From: Microcella putealis
GTDB taxonomy: Bacteria; Actinomycetota; Actinomycetes; Actinomycetales; Microbacteriaceae
NCBI RefSeq assembly: GCF_004216575.1
Contig: NZ_SGWW01000001.1
Span: 806,001-870,000 of the forward strand
DNA length: 64,000 bases
Direction of reading: 5' to 3'
Positions 34,609 to 45,021 of the stretch are shown piece after piece. The notes below the pieces were generated by a model, which did not search any database, was not told the DNA's origin, and saw only the letters and a program-made list of their open reading frames with translations. A program made the position numbers and the translations under genes. The first letter of the stretch is position 1. Each line of letters opens with the position of its first letter.

Positions 34609-37600
34609 AGGTTCTCGAGCACCGAGCCCACCCACGTGATCAGGTCGTCGTCCGACGCATCCTTCGGCAGCGGAACCTGTGCCGTTCGCGTCTGCCCCCA
34701 CCACTTCGAGCCGGGGTACATGCGCTGCAGGCGCAGCTGCTTCGAGTCGAGCAGGTCGCGGCCCGCGAGGCGCAGGTTCGAGCCCATCACGACCACGTCA
34801 GACAGTCCCGCCTTCTGCGCGATGCGACGCAGGCGTGAGACCCGCAAGAGGGCGAGCACCGGCGCCGGCAGCTCGCCGTAGCGGTCGGCGAGCTCGTCGC
34901 GCACCTGCTCGAGCGCCTGGTCGTCGCTCGCCGGGGCCGCCGCCGTCGACAGCTTCTGATACGCCTCGAGCCGCAGCCGCTCCGACTCGATGAACTCCTC
35001 GGGGATGCGCGCATCGACCGGCAATTCGAGGCGCAGCTCGGTCTGTTCCTCCGCCGCGTCACCGCGGAACACGCTGACGGCCTCGCCGATCATGCGCAGA
35101 TACAGGTCGAACCCGACGCCGGCGATGTGACCGGCCTGCTCGGCGCCGAGCAGGTTGCCGGCGCCGCGAATCTCGAGGTCTTTCATCGCGATCGCCATGC
35201 CGCCGCCGAGGTCACTGTTGGCGGCGAGCGTCTGCAGGCGGTCGTGCGCGGTCTCGGTGAGCGGCTTCGTCTCGTCGTAGAGGAAGTACGCGTACGCGCG
35301 CTCGCGCCCGCGGCCGACGCGACCGCGCAGCTGGTGCAACTGCGACAGGCCGTACTTGTCGGCCCGGTCGATGATGAGGGTGTTGGCGTTCGCGACGTCG
35401 AGGCCCGTCTCGATGATGGTCGTCGACACGAGTACGTCGAACTTGCGCTCCCAGAAGTCGACCATGACCTGCTCAAGCGCGCTCTCACTCATTTGTCCGT
35501 GCGCGATCGCGATGCGCGCATCCGGAACCAATTCGGCGAGATTCGCGGCGACCCGGTTGATGCTCGACACGCGGTTGTGCACGTAGAAGATCTGCCCCTC
35601 GCGCAGCAGCTCGCGGTGAATGGCGGCGGCGACCTGCTTGTCGCTGTACGGCCCGACGAAGGTGAGAATCGGGTGCCGGTCCTCCGGCGGGGTCGCGAGC
35701 GTCGACATCTCGCGAATGCCGGTGACCGCCATCTCGAGCGTGCGCGGAATCGGCGTCGCCGACATGGCGAGCACGTCGACGTTCGTCTTCAACTTCTTCA
35801 GCGCATCCTTGTGCTCGACGCCGAAGCGCTGCTCCTCGTCAATGATCACGAGCCCTAAGTCTTTGAATTGGATGCCCTGGCTGAGGATGCGGTGGGTTCC
35901 GATCACGACGTCCACCGTTCCCCGCGCGAGGCCGTCGATGGTCTCTTTCGCCTCTTTGTCGGTCTGGAAGCGGCTGAGGGCGCGGAGGTGCACGGGGAAC
36001 CCGGCGAAGCGGTCGGCGAAGGTCTCGAGGTGCTGCTTCACGAGCAGGGTCGTCGGCACGATCATCGCGACCTGCTTGCCGCCCTGCACGGCCTTGAAGG
36101 CGGCCCGCACGGCGACCTCAGTCTTGCCGTAGCCAACGTCGCCGGCGAGCAGGCGATCCATGGGAATCGGCGACTCCATGTCGCGCTTGACCTCGTCGAT
36201 CGTCGTCAGCTGGTCGGGGGTTTCGGCGTAGGGGAAGGCCTCTTCGAGCTCGCGCTGCCAGGGCGTGTCGGCGGGGAAGGCGAAGCCGCGGCTCGACATG
36301 CGCGCCGAGTACAGCTTGACGAGCTCGACGGCGATGTCGCGCACGGCCTTGCGGGCACGCCCCTTCGCCGCCGCCCAGTCGCTGCCGCCCATCTTGCTCA
36401 GCGCCGGCGCCTCGCCGCCGACGTAGCGGGTGAGCAGGTCGAGCTGGTCGGTCGGCACGTACAGCTTGTCGCCCGGGTACCCGCGCTTGCTCGGCGCGTA
36501 CTCGATGACGAGAAACTCGCGCGTCGACTTCTGGGCCTTGCGGCCGCCACCCGTCGAGACCTCGCGCTGGGTGAGCTCGACGAACTTGCCGATGCCGTGC
36601 GTGTTGTGCACGACGAAGTCGCCCGCCTTCAGCTGCAGCGGGTCGACGACGTTCTTGCGGCGGCTCGCGAGCTTCTTCGGCTGACGCGAGTCGTAGCCGA
36701 CGCTGCGACCGTAGAACTCGGTCTCGCCGAACAACCCCAGCTTCACGTCGGGCAGCTCGAAGCCCTGCTCGACGCTGCCGCGCACGAGGTACGCGACGCC
36801 CGGCTCGAGCGTCTCGGGTAGTGCGTCGACGGGGCGCGCGGCGGCCCCTGCGTCGGAGAGCACGTCGCGGGCGCGCTCGACGAGTCCCGGCCCGGCTGCG
36901 GCGATGATCATGCTCCAGCCCTCGGCGAGGCGGTCGACGACGTGGTCGACCGCTCCCCCGCTGCGGCCCGCGAACGACGGCGGGGCGTCGGCGGCGACCC
37001 GCACGACGTCGGCCTCGTCGGCGTCGAACTGGCTGAAGGTCCACCACGCGCGGTCGCCGGCCGCCCGGTGCAGAGCCTCGACCGTCAGGAAGTCGCCCGC
37101 GTCGAGGTCGATCGGCGACTCGGCCCCCGCGGTCGCGGCGTGCCACGCGGCGCTCAAGAACTCGCGGTTCGTCTCGACGAGGTTCGCCGCCCGCGTGGCA
37201 ACTCGCTCGGGGCCGAGCACGGCGACCGCGGCGTTCGGCGGGAGATAGTCGGTCAGCGGCACGAGCTTGTCGACGAGGGCCGGCGCGAGACTTTCCATAC
37301 CCTCGACCGGGATGCCTTCGGCCACCTTCTGCAGGATCGTCGACAGGCTCGGAAACTCGTGCAGCATCTCGCGGGCCCGCTGGCGCACGCCCTCGGTGAG
37401 CAGCAGCTCGCGGGTCGGCGGCAACTCGACGCGGGTGATGCCGGTGTCGGGCAGCGAGCGCTGGTCGGCGACCGAGAACTCGCGGATCTGGTCGACCTCG
37501 TCGCCGAAAAACTCGACGCGAACCGGATGCTCGGCGACGGCCGGGAAGACATCCAAGATTCCGCCGCGCACCGCGAACTCTCCGCGGCGCGTCACCATGT

Positions 37601-38111
37601 CGACCCGGCTGTACGCGAGGTCGATCAGGCGGGTGGTCACGCCACCGAGGTCTGCTCCGCGCCCGTTCAGGGTGAGCTCGACCGGCTCGATGTCGGTGAG
37701 GCCTGCCGGCAGGGGTTGCAGGGCGGCGCGCACCGACGCGACGACGACGATCGTGCCGGTGGGGGCATCCGCCCATTCGCGGAGCGCGCGCAGCGTGCGA
37801 ATGCGCCGGCCGACCGTCTCGGCGCTGGGGCTCAGGCGCTCGTGCGGCAGCGTCTCCCACGCGGGCAGGTCGAGCACGGTGGCGTCGGGGTCGAGGCAGG
37901 CCCACGCCTCGCGCACGGCGTCGGCCTCGCGGCCCGTCGCAGTGATGGCGAGCAGGCACTGCGGGCCCTCGCGCCGCTCAAGCAGGCCGGCAACGAGCGG
38001 AAGGCGCAGGCCCTCGACGACCGAGAAGTCGGCGGAGCGCCGGGCGTACTCGAGGGCGTCAGAAAACGTCTGGGCGCGCTGAAGCGCCGGAATTAACCGC
38101 TCGAGAGTCAC
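34524..38111 (-). CDS. mfd: Transcription-repair coupling factor Mfd
   Basis: Mfd removes RNA polymerase stalled at lesions and recruits UvrA. The 1195-residue protein shows the UvrB-like N-terminal module, the RNA-polymerase-interacting domain (LKAGDFVVHNTHGIGKFVEL), helicase motifs GDVGYGKTEVAVRAAFKA and DEEQRFGVEHKD, SATPIPRTLEMAVTG, the TRG region with QLRGRVGRGRERAYAYF, and the C-terminal regulatory domain. I prefer the GTG at 38111, which follows TACACT by 8 nt (leaderless); a TTG three codons upstream overlaps that hexamer. The last 85 bp overlap the CPBP gene, and the C-terminal tail is Ser/Ala-rich, so that stretch may tolerate change. Confidence 0.95.
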   Translation of the reverse strand: MTLERLIPALQRAQTFSDALEYARRSADFSVVEGLRLPLVAGLLERREGPQCLLAITATGREADAVREAWACLDPDATVLDLPAWETLPHERLSPSAETVGRRIRTLRALREWADAPTGTIVVVASVRAALQPLPAGLTDIEPVELTLNGRGADLGGVTTRLIDLAYSRVDMVTRRGEFAVRGGILDVFPAVAEHPVRVEFFGDEVDQIREFSVADQRSLPDTGITRVELPPTRELLLTEGVRQRAREMLHEFPSLSTILQKVAEGIPVEGMESLAPALVDKLVPLTDYLPPNAAVAVLGPERVATRAANLVETNREFLSAAWHAATAGAESPIDLDAGDFLTVEALHRAAGDRAWWTFSQFDADEADVVRVAADAPPSFAGRSGGAVDHVVDRLAEGWSMIIAAAGPGLVERARDVLSDAGAAARPVDALPETLEPGVAYLVRGSVEQGFELPDVKLGLFGETEFYGRSVGYDSRQPKKLASRRKNVVDPLQLKAGDFVVHNTHGIGKFVELTQREVSTGGGRKAQKSTREFLVIEYAPSKRGYPGDKLYVPTDQLDLLTRYVGGEAPALSKMGGSDWAAAKGRARKAVRDIAVELVKLYSARMSSRGFAFPADTPWQRELEEAFPYAETPDQLTTIDEVKRDMESPIPMDRLLAGDVGYGKTEVAVRAAFKAVQGGKQVAMIVPTTLLVKQHLETFADRFAGFPVHLRALSRFQTDKEAKETIDGLARGTVDVVIGTHRILSQGIQFKDLGLVIIDEEQRFGVEHKDALKKLKTNVDVLAMSATPIPRTLEMAVTGIREMSTLATPPEDRHPILTFVGPYSDKQVAAAIHRELLREGQIFYVHNRVSSINRVAANLAELVPDARIAIAHGQMSESALEQVMVDFWERKFDVLVSTTIIETGLDVANANTLIIDRADKYGLSQLHQLRGRVGRGRERAYAYFLYDETKPLTETAHDRLQTLAANSDLGGGMAIAMKDLEIRGAGNLLGAEQAGHIAGVGFDLYLRMIGEAVSVFRGDAAEEQTELRLELPVDARIPEEFIESERLRLEAYQKLSTAAAPASDDQALEQVRDELADRYGELPAPVLALLRVSRLRRIAQKAGLSDVVVMGSNLRLAGRDLLDSKQLRLQRMYPGSKWWGQTRTAQVPLPKDASDDDLITWVGSVLENLYDVSVEVEVEGASDGASAAASSGSDAG

Positions 38112-38195
38112 GTCGCGCAAGTGTACGCGCGTCGAACTGAGGGTCGCCGGGGACAGCGACGGGCGAGGCGCGTGCGCGGTGCGGCGGGGCGGGCC

Positions 38196-38819
38196 CTACG
38201 CCTTCGGCGCGTGGTGGCGCTGCTGCGCGGCGACGAGGCCGTCGTCGATGATGCGCTCGATGGCGTCGGCCGCCTCGTCGAGCACGAACGGCAGGGCCGC
38301 GCGTTCGCTCACCGGAAAGTCGCGCAGCACGTAGTCGGCCGCGTTCTGCTGCCCGGGCGGGCGGCCAATGCCGACGCGCACGCGCAGAAAGTCGGGCGTG
38401 CCGAGCGCCTTGATGATGTCGCGTACGCCGTTTTGGCCGCCGTGGCCGCCGCCCACCTTCAGACGCAGCGTCTCGAACGGCAGGTCGAGGTCGTCGTGCA
38501 CGACGATGACGCGGTCGGGGGCGATGCCGAAGTACTTGGCGGCCGATGAGACGGGGCCGCCCGAGGTGTTCATGTAGCTCAGCGGCTTCGCCAGCACCAG
38601 CTTGGGGCCGCCCGGGCGAAGCCTCGCTTCGGCGAGCATCGTCGTCGAGCGGTGGCGGGCAAAGCGCGCGCCCACGCGCTCGGCCAGAACATCGAGCACC
38701 ATGTGCCCGACGTTGTGGCGGTTCCCGGCGTAGCCGGGCCCGGGGTTACCGAGCCCGGCTACCAGCCAGGTGTCGCGATCGGCTGCGGCCGGGGGCTTTG
38801 CCTTACCGAGTCCGAACAT
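38196..38819 (-). CDS. pth: Peptidyl-tRNA hydrolase
   Basis: Pth releases peptides from prematurely dropped peptidyl-tRNA. The 207-residue protein has the start segment WLVAGLGNPGPGYAGNRHNVG with the catalytic histidine, the YMNTSGGPV substrate loop, the aspartate in VHDDLDLPFETLRLK and the GGGHGGQNGVRDI motif. It is the second gene of rplY-pth, a common pairing, and mfd follows on the same strand after 84 bp. No strong ribosome site is seen before the ATG at 38819. Confidence 0.96.
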   Translation of the reverse strand: MFGLGKAKPPAAADRDTWLVAGLGNPGPGYAGNRHNVGHMVLDVLAERVGARFARHRSTTMLAEARLRPGGPKLVLAKPLSYMNTSGGPVSSAAKYFGIAPDRVIVVHDDLDLPFETLRLKVGGGHGGQNGVRDIIKALGTPDFLRVRVGIGRPPGQQNAADYVLRDFPVSERAALPFVLDEAADAIERIIDDGLVAAQQRHHAPKA

Positions 38820-38852
38820 GACGATCGCGCGGGGTGAGTGTCGGGGTGCCGA

Positions 38853-39467
38853 CTACTCGGCGGCGTCGCCCTCGGCCGCAGCGGCCTCGGTCGACTCAGC
38901 CTCGGCCGACTCGTCGTCAAGCTGCGGGGCGGCCGGCACGGTGACGTTGACAACGAGCGCCTCGGCGTCGGTGACGAGCGTGGTGCCCTTCGGCAGCTCG
39001 ACCTGGCCGGCGAGGATCTGGGTGCCCTCTTCGAGGCCCTCGATCGAGACGATGAACGACTCGGGAATGTGCGTGGCCTCGGTCTCGACCGTGAGGGTGT
39101 TGTGGTCAACGACGTGGATCGTGCCGGGGGCCGACTCGCCCTCGATGTGCACGGGCACGTCGACGGTGACCTTCTCGCCCTTACGGACGACGACGAGGTC
39201 GACGTGCTCGATGAGCTGGCGCACCGGGTCCTTCTGCACGTCCTTGACGAGCACGAGCTGCTTGTCGCCGGCGATGTCGAGCGTGACGAGCACGTTCGAC
39301 TTGCGCAGCAGCAGGGCGGTCTCGTGGCCCGGCAGGGTCACGTGGCGCGGGTCGGTGCCGTGGCCGTAGATGACGGCGGGGATCTTGTCGACGGCGCGCA
39401 GCTTGCGGGCTGCACCCTTGCCGAAGGACGTGCGCTCGTCGGCGCTCAGGCGGTTTTCGTCAGCCAT
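38853..39467 (-). CDS. rplY: Ribosomal protein bL25, Ctc/TL5 type
   Basis: bL25 binds 5S rRNA in the large subunit. The 204-residue length is that of the long Ctc form: an N-terminal 5S-rRNA-binding domain (FGKGAARKLRAVDKIPAVIYGHG, within residues 15-40) followed by a TL5-like C-terminal beta domain, ending in a highly acidic tail. The ATG at 39467 is preceded by GGAGAA with a 6-nt spacer. It leads the rplY-pth unit. The ~154 bp upstream hold a small GGGCCT/AGGCCC hairpin only. Confidence 0.95.
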   Translation of the reverse strand: MADENRLSADERTSFGKGAARKLRAVDKIPAVIYGHGTDPRHVTLPGHETALLLRKSNVLVTLDIAGDKQLVLVKDVQKDPVRQLIEHVDLVVVRKGEKVTVDVPVHIEGESAPGTIHVVDHNTLTVETEATHIPESFIVSIEGLEEGTQILAGQVELPKGTTLVTDAEALVVNVTVPAAPQLDDESAEAESTEAAAAEGDAAE

Positions 39468-39621
39468 GGCTGTTCTCCATCGTGGTGTTGGGGGCCTGTA
39501 GGCCCGGGTCGTGTGTCAACTCGAACGCGTGTGCGCGTGAGGAACGACTCTCGTGCCGTACCCACCGCGTCGATCACGGCGTCGCTCTCAGTCGAGCGCG
39601 CCCTCGCCGAAGTTCAGTGGG

Positions 39622-40177
39622 TCAGTCTACGGCACCCGTCACGAGGGCGGCGACCTGGGCGGCGAGCGCCTCGACCGTCTGCACGCCGTCGACGACGGTG
39701 ACGCCCGGCTCGTTCTCGGGGTGCTCTGCTCGCCGTCGAGCGCGATGACGGGCTCCCCCCACGGCGGGGGCCTCGAGCGTGGCGAGCTGCGAGTCGAGCT
39801 GACTCGCGGGCATGTAGTGCCCTTGCCGCTGCGTGAGGCGCTGCTCAAGCACCGCGCGGGGCACGTCGAGCAGGGCGAAGACAGTGCCGGGGGCGAGCGC
39901 GCGCAACCACGCGCGGTAGGCGCGGGGTCAGCGCGCTGCAGGCCATGATGCAGGGCGCGGACTCGGCCAGCTGCGCCCCGACGGCGTCGATCCACGGTGC
40001 GCGATCGGCGTCGTCGAGGGGGATGCCGGCCGCCATCTTCTGCACGTTCGCCGCGGGGTACAGGTCCTCGGCGTCGAGGAAGGGGATGCCCGCGCGAGCA
40101 GCCACCTCGCGCCCGACGACGGTCTTGCCCGCGGCCGAGACGCCCATGAGCTCGAGCGAGGGCCGAGGGCCGGGCAT
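39622..40177 (-). pseudogene. Gluconokinase with three frameshifts
   Basis: The P-loop GVSAAGKTVVGREVAARAGI, FLDAEDLYPAANVQKMAAG and MACSAL sequence is a normal gluconokinase N-terminus, but the frame then breaks. An extra base in a C run (39924-39927 on the plus strand as G4) leads to the continuation RAYRAWLRALAPGTVFALLD; an extra base in a run of six (39755-39760) and a missing base in a run of four (39718-39721) break it again before ENEPGVTVVDG. All three are homopolymer indels, so sequencing error remains possible. An intact gluconokinase lies at 44261-44785, which makes decay of this copy plausible. It is divergent from the GntR gene. Confidence 0.75.
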
Positions 40178-40239
40178 CCCCCACCGTCCCCATGCGGTCG
40201 CCGCAGGGCCTGTGCGCGACGCCGCGGTATCGTTCGACC

Positions 40240-40953
40240 ATGCCGTCGAGCCTCCACCGCCGCCTGCTCGACGACCTCGGATCATCGATCGTCGCCGGGC
40301 GGCTCGCCCGCGGGGAGGTCGTGCTGGCCGGCGAGCTCGCGCAGCGCTACGACGTGAGCCTGTCAGTAGTGCGCGAGGTGATCCGCGCCTTGCAAGCGAA
40401 TGGCCTCGTCGAGTCGGTCAAGCGCCTCGGAGTGCGGGTGCTGAGCGCCGATCGATGGAACGTCTACTCCGCCGACGTGATCCGCTGGAGACTCGACGGG
40501 CCCGACCGTGCCGTCCAGCTGCGCTCCCTCACCGAGCTGCGCACCGCCGTGGAGCCGCTCGCCGCCGACCTGGCCGCCCGGCACGCCCCCGCCTCCGTAC
40601 GGGAGGAGCTCATGACCATCGCCGCCCGCATGCGGGAGCTCGGACGAGCCGGCGACCTCGAGGGGTTCCTCGACCTCGACATTGCCTTCCACGCGCTTGT
40701 GCTGCGCGGATCGGGCAACGAGATGCTCGCCGCCCTGGACGGCGCGGTCGCCGCGGTGCTTCGGGGTCGCACCGAACACGGGCTCATGCCGGCGCATCCG
40801 CACGAGGAGGCACTGCAATGGCACGTCGACGTCGCCGACGGCGTGCAGGCCGGGCGACCGGCGCGGGCCGCCGCCGCGATGCGGGCGATCCTCGGGCGCA
40901 CCACTGACGAGGTCTCGTCCATCTGGGACGGCGCGGAGCGCGCCCCGCGGTAA
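40240..40953 (+). CDS. GntR/FadR family regulator with FCD domain
   Basis: The 237-residue protein has the GntR winged helix at the N-terminus (VVLAGELAQRYDVSLSVVRE, with GLVESVKRLGVRVL forming the wing) and a C-terminal FCD domain with metal-binding histidines (LDLDIAFHALVLRGSGNEM, WHVDVADGV). FCD regulators usually sense sugar acids. The ATG follows TATCGT by 6 nt, so the message is probably leaderless. Its position between the broken gluconokinase and the idonate/gluconate operon makes it the likely local regulator. Confidence 0.9.
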   Translation: MPSSLHRRLLDDLGSSIVAGRLARGEVVLAGELAQRYDVSLSVVREVIRALQANGLVESVKRLGVRVLSADRWNVYSADVIRWRLDGPDRAVQLRSLTELRTAVEPLAADLAARHAPASVREELMTIAARMRELGRAGDLEGFLDLDIAFHALVLRGSGNEMLAALDGAVAAVLRGRTEHGLMPAHPHEEALQWHVDVADGVQAGRPARAAAAMRAILGRTTDEVSSIWDGAERAPR

Positions 40954-40957
40954 CGCC

Positions 40958-42007
40958 CTACTTCTCCGCGGCGGAGAAGCGCAGTAACACCTTGCCCGAG
41001 ACCGCGGGGTCCGCGGCGATCGCAAAGGCCTCGAGCGCCTCGGACGCCGCGAACTCGTGGGTGACCACGCCCGCGACGTCGAGCGAGCCGTCCGCAAGGG
41101 CCGCCACGACCGCGTCGATCTCGCCCGCGAATCGGAACGACCCGCGCAGCTCGAGCTCACGGGTGATCGCGAGGGAGATGAGGGCGGGCTGCTCGCCCGA
41201 GGGCAGCAAGCCGACCATGACGACCGTGCCGCCGCGCGTCGTGCCGCGCACGGCCGAGGCGAGGCCCCGGTGGTTGCCGCTCGACTCGAAGCTCACGTCG
41301 GCGTCGACGGCGGCGATCGCCTCGGCGTCGTCGGCGAGCAGCGCCGCATCGGCGCCGAGCGCGAGCGCGGCATCCAGCGCCCGCGGCACCAGGTCGACGA
41401 CCGTGATGTGCGCCGCGCCCGCCCGGCGAAGCACCGCGACGATGAGCGCGCCGATCGGGCCCGCCCCGACGACGAGCGCGTGCCGGCCCGTGACCTCGCC
41501 GGCGCGCGCGACCGCGTGCCACGCCACGCTCGCGGGCTCGATCACGGCGGCAGCGCGCAGGGACAGGCCCTGCGGCAGCGGACGGAGCATGCGGCTCGGC
41601 ATCGCGACCCGGTCGGCGAAGGCCCCCTCGGTGTGGGGCACGCGGGCCGCACTGCCGAGGTAGGTGCCGCCGGGCGCGAGATTCGGCCGATCGGCGGGGT
41701 AGCGCGAGCCGTCGCCGGGCAGCTCGGTCGCGGGATGAACGGCGACGGCCGTTCCGACGGCGGGGCCGGACCCGTCGGCGGCCGCGTGCTGCACCACCCC
41801 GACCACCTCGTGGCCCAGCACCATGGGCGCGCGCAGGATCGACTCCCCCGCGGCGCCGTGACGCCAGTAGTGCAGGTCGCTGCCGCAGACGCCGCCGAAC
41901 GCGATCGCGATCACGGCCTCGTCCGACGCCGCATGGGGTTCGGGACGCGTCTCGATGCGCAGGTCGTCGGCCGCGTGGGCGACGACGGCGCGGTTGCTCG
42001 GGGTCAT
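40958..42007 (-). CDS. idnD: L-idonate 5-dehydrogenase (zinc-type alcohol dehydrogenase family)
   Basis: The 349-residue medium-chain dehydrogenase oxidises L-idonate to 5-keto-D-gluconate, most likely with NAD(P). The catalytic zinc cysteine and the family start are in AFGGVCGSDLHYWRHG, the GHE zinc motif in VLGHEVVGVVQ, and the Rossmann fold in ALVVGAGPIGALIVAVLRRA. The usual four-cysteine structural-zinc lobe is replaced by a cysteine-free stretch (PGDGSRYPADRPNLAPGG), which I believe marks an actinobacterial subgroup. It is the last gene of the operon 44785 to 40958. Its stop is 4 bp from the end of the convergent regulator. Confidence 0.85.
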   Translation of the reverse strand: MTPSNRAVVAHAADDLRIETRPEPHAASDEAVIAIAFGGVCGSDLHYWRHGAAGESILRAPMVLGHEVVGVVQHAAADGSGPAVGTAVAVHPATELPGDGSRYPADRPNLAPGGTYLGSAARVPHTEGAFADRVAMPSRMLRPLPQGLSLRAAAVIEPASVAWHAVARAGEVTGRHALVVGAGPIGALIVAVLRRAGAAHITVVDLVPRALDAALALGADAALLADDAEAIAAVDADVSFESSGNHRGLASAVRGTTRGGTVVMVGLLPSGEQPALISLAITRELELRGSFRFAGEIDAVVAALADGSLDVAGVVTHEFAASEALEAFAIAADPAVSGKVLLRFSAAEK

Positions 42008-42031
42008 GGGATCTCCTCGTCGGTCGATCGG

Positions 42032-42802
42032 TCAGACGACGGCGGTCATGCCGCCGTCGATGAAGAGCACCTGGCCCGTGACGAAGTCGGAGGCCGAGGA
42101 TGAGAAGAACACTGCGGGCCCGACGATGTCGTCGGTCGTGCCCCAGCGGCCGGCGGGCGTGCGCCCGAGGATCCAGCCGTTGAAGGTCTCGTCGTCGACG
42201 AGCGCCTGCGTCATCTCCGTGTGGATGTAGCCGGGCGCGATGGCGTTGACCTGCACGCCGTCGCCCGCCCATTCCGCCGTCATCGCGCGGGTGAGGTTGC
42301 GGATGCCGCCCTTCGACGCCGTGTAGGCGCCGATGGTGGGCCGCGCGAGGTCGGTCTGCACCGAGGCGATGTTCACGATCTTGCCGCGTCCGCGCGCCAC
42401 CATCCCCCGGGCGACCTCGCGGCCGACGAGGAAGGCGCTCGTGAGATTGGTCGCGATGACGCGATCCCAGTCGGCGAGCGCGATGTCGAGCAGGGGCTCC
42501 CGGTGCTGAACGCCCGCGTTGTTGATGAGCACGTCGATCGGCGGGGCATCCGCCTCGATGCGATGGATGCCCGCCGCGACCGCCTCGGCGTCGATGACGT
42601 CGAAGGCGGCCGCGGTGATGCGCTCCTCGCCGAAGCGCGCGGCGAAGTCGGCCCGGGTCGCCTCGAGACGGTCGGGATCGCGGCCGTGCAGCACGAGCGC
42701 CGCACCCGCCTCGGCGAGGCCCGCGGCGATCGCGCGGCCGATGCCGCGGCTCGATCCGGTGACGAGGGCCCGTCGGCCGCTGAGGTCGAATGCGGCACTC
42801 AT
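42032..42802 (-). CDS. idnO: 5-keto-D-gluconate 5-reductase (short-chain dehydrogenase)
   Basis: This 256-residue short-chain dehydrogenase/reductase reduces 5-ketogluconate to D-gluconate. Motifs are the NAD(P)-binding TGSSRGIG, the NNAG segment (LINNAGVQHREPLL), the catalytic serine near NIASVQTDLAR, and the Y-x3-K pair in GAYTASKGGIRNLT. The C-terminal PAGRWGTTDDIVGP and FIDGGMTAVV segments fit the family. Gene order idnO-idnD downstream of a GntP permease and gluconokinase supports the assignment over other SDR functions. Confidence 0.88.
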   Translation of the reverse strand: MSAAFDLSGRRALVTGSSRGIGRAIAAGLAEAGAALVLHGRDPDRLEATRADFAARFGEERITAAAFDVIDAEAVAAGIHRIEADAPPIDVLINNAGVQHREPLLDIALADWDRVIATNLTSAFLVGREVARGMVARGRGKIVNIASVQTDLARPTIGAYTASKGGIRNLTRAMTAEWAGDGVQVNAIAPGYIHTEMTQALVDDETFNGWILGRTPAGRWGTTDDIVGPAVFFSSSASDFVTGQVLFIDGGMTAVV

Positions 42803-42833
42803 GCTGCTCCTCCTGATGCTCGGGGTCGCGCTG

Positions 42834-44240
<1,407 letters not shown>

Positions 44241-44260
44241 GTGTCGCGCAACCTCTCTGT

Positions 44261-44785
44261 TCAGCGTGACGTGCCGGCCGGGCGGCCGATCGATTCGGTG
44301 ACCCGGCGGACGATCTCCTCCGGGGTCAGCGCAGGGTCGACGAGCACGGCGCGCTCGTCCTCCTGCAGGGGCTCGAGGGTCGCGAACTGCGAGTCGAGCA
44401 GGCTGGGGGGCATGTACTCGTGCTGCCGGTTCGCCTGGCGATCGGCGATGAGCGCGCGGTCGCCGGCGAGGTGCACGAAGACGGTCTCGGGGGCGTGGGA
44501 GACCAGCTGGTCGCGGTAGCGACGGCGCAATGCCGAGCAGGCGACGACGATCGAGCGGTCCTCGGCGCGCTCGGCGCCGATGCGCTCGGCGATGATCTCG
44601 AGCCAGGGCGCGCGATCCTCATCAGTGAGCGGGATGCCCGCCGCCATCTTCTCCTTGTTGGCCGTGGGGTGCAGATCGTCGCCGTCGATGAACTCGACCC
44701 GGAGAGCGGCGGCGAGCGCGGCCCCGATGGTCGATTTGCCGGATCCGGACACGCCCATGACGATGAGCGGCGGCGTGGGTTCCAC
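44261..44785 (-). CDS. gntK: Gluconokinase
   Basis: The enzyme phosphorylates D-gluconate to 6-phosphogluconate. The 174-residue protein has the P-loop VMGVSGSGKSTIGAALA, the acidic substrate loop FIDGDDLHPTANKEKM, VACSALRRRYRDQL and the conserved HEYMPPSLLDSQFATLE. GTG at 44785 is preceded by GGGAG with 5 nt. It is the first gene of the minus-strand gluconate operon and divergent from gnd, which uses its product. An extra, frameshifted copy lies at 39622-40177. Confidence 0.95.
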   Translation of the reverse strand: MEPTPPLIVMGVSGSGKSTIGAALAAALRVEFIDGDDLHPTANKEKMAAGIPLTDEDRAPWLEIIAERIGAERAEDRSIVVACSALRRRYRDQLVSHAPETVFVHLAGDRALIADRQANRQHEYMPPSLLDSQFATLEPLQEDERAVLVDPALTPEEIVRRVTESIGRPAGTSR

Positions 44786-44870
44786 AGTGACTCCCGAGTG
44801 ATCAGACGCGTCTTTACATCTGATTTAGCCATGGTGCTTTAGCAATAAAACAGATTTAATGCCTGAGGCT
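44786..44870. promoter_or_regulatory. AT-rich divergent promoter of gntK operon and gnd
   Basis: This region is much richer in A and T than its surroundings. On the gntK strand GCTAAA occurs twice, 16 bp apart (around 44826-44845), and CTGATTTA / CAGATTTA recur on the other strand, which may be regulator half-sites. I cannot assign a confident -35/-10 pair. A GntR-family site here is plausible because the local regulator is FCD-type. The remaining ~150 bp to gnd hold no feature beyond its ribosome site. Confidence 0.45.
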
Positions 44871-45021
44871 ATACGCGCGTCCGACCCACGTCAACCCCGG
44901 CAGCAGCTGAGAGCGGATGCGCATCCCCGCGAGAGCGCGCAATAGGCTGGATGGCATCCCACCCGCTCGCGGCAGCCGCTCCCGGCCCTGCGACGCCCCC
45001 CCCTTCCTCGAGGAGTGACTC

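Noticed and set aside
38112..38120. TTG start for mfd three codons upstream
   Set aside because: It overlaps the TACACT hexamer, which more likely is the -10 element of a leaderless transcript starting at GTG 38111.
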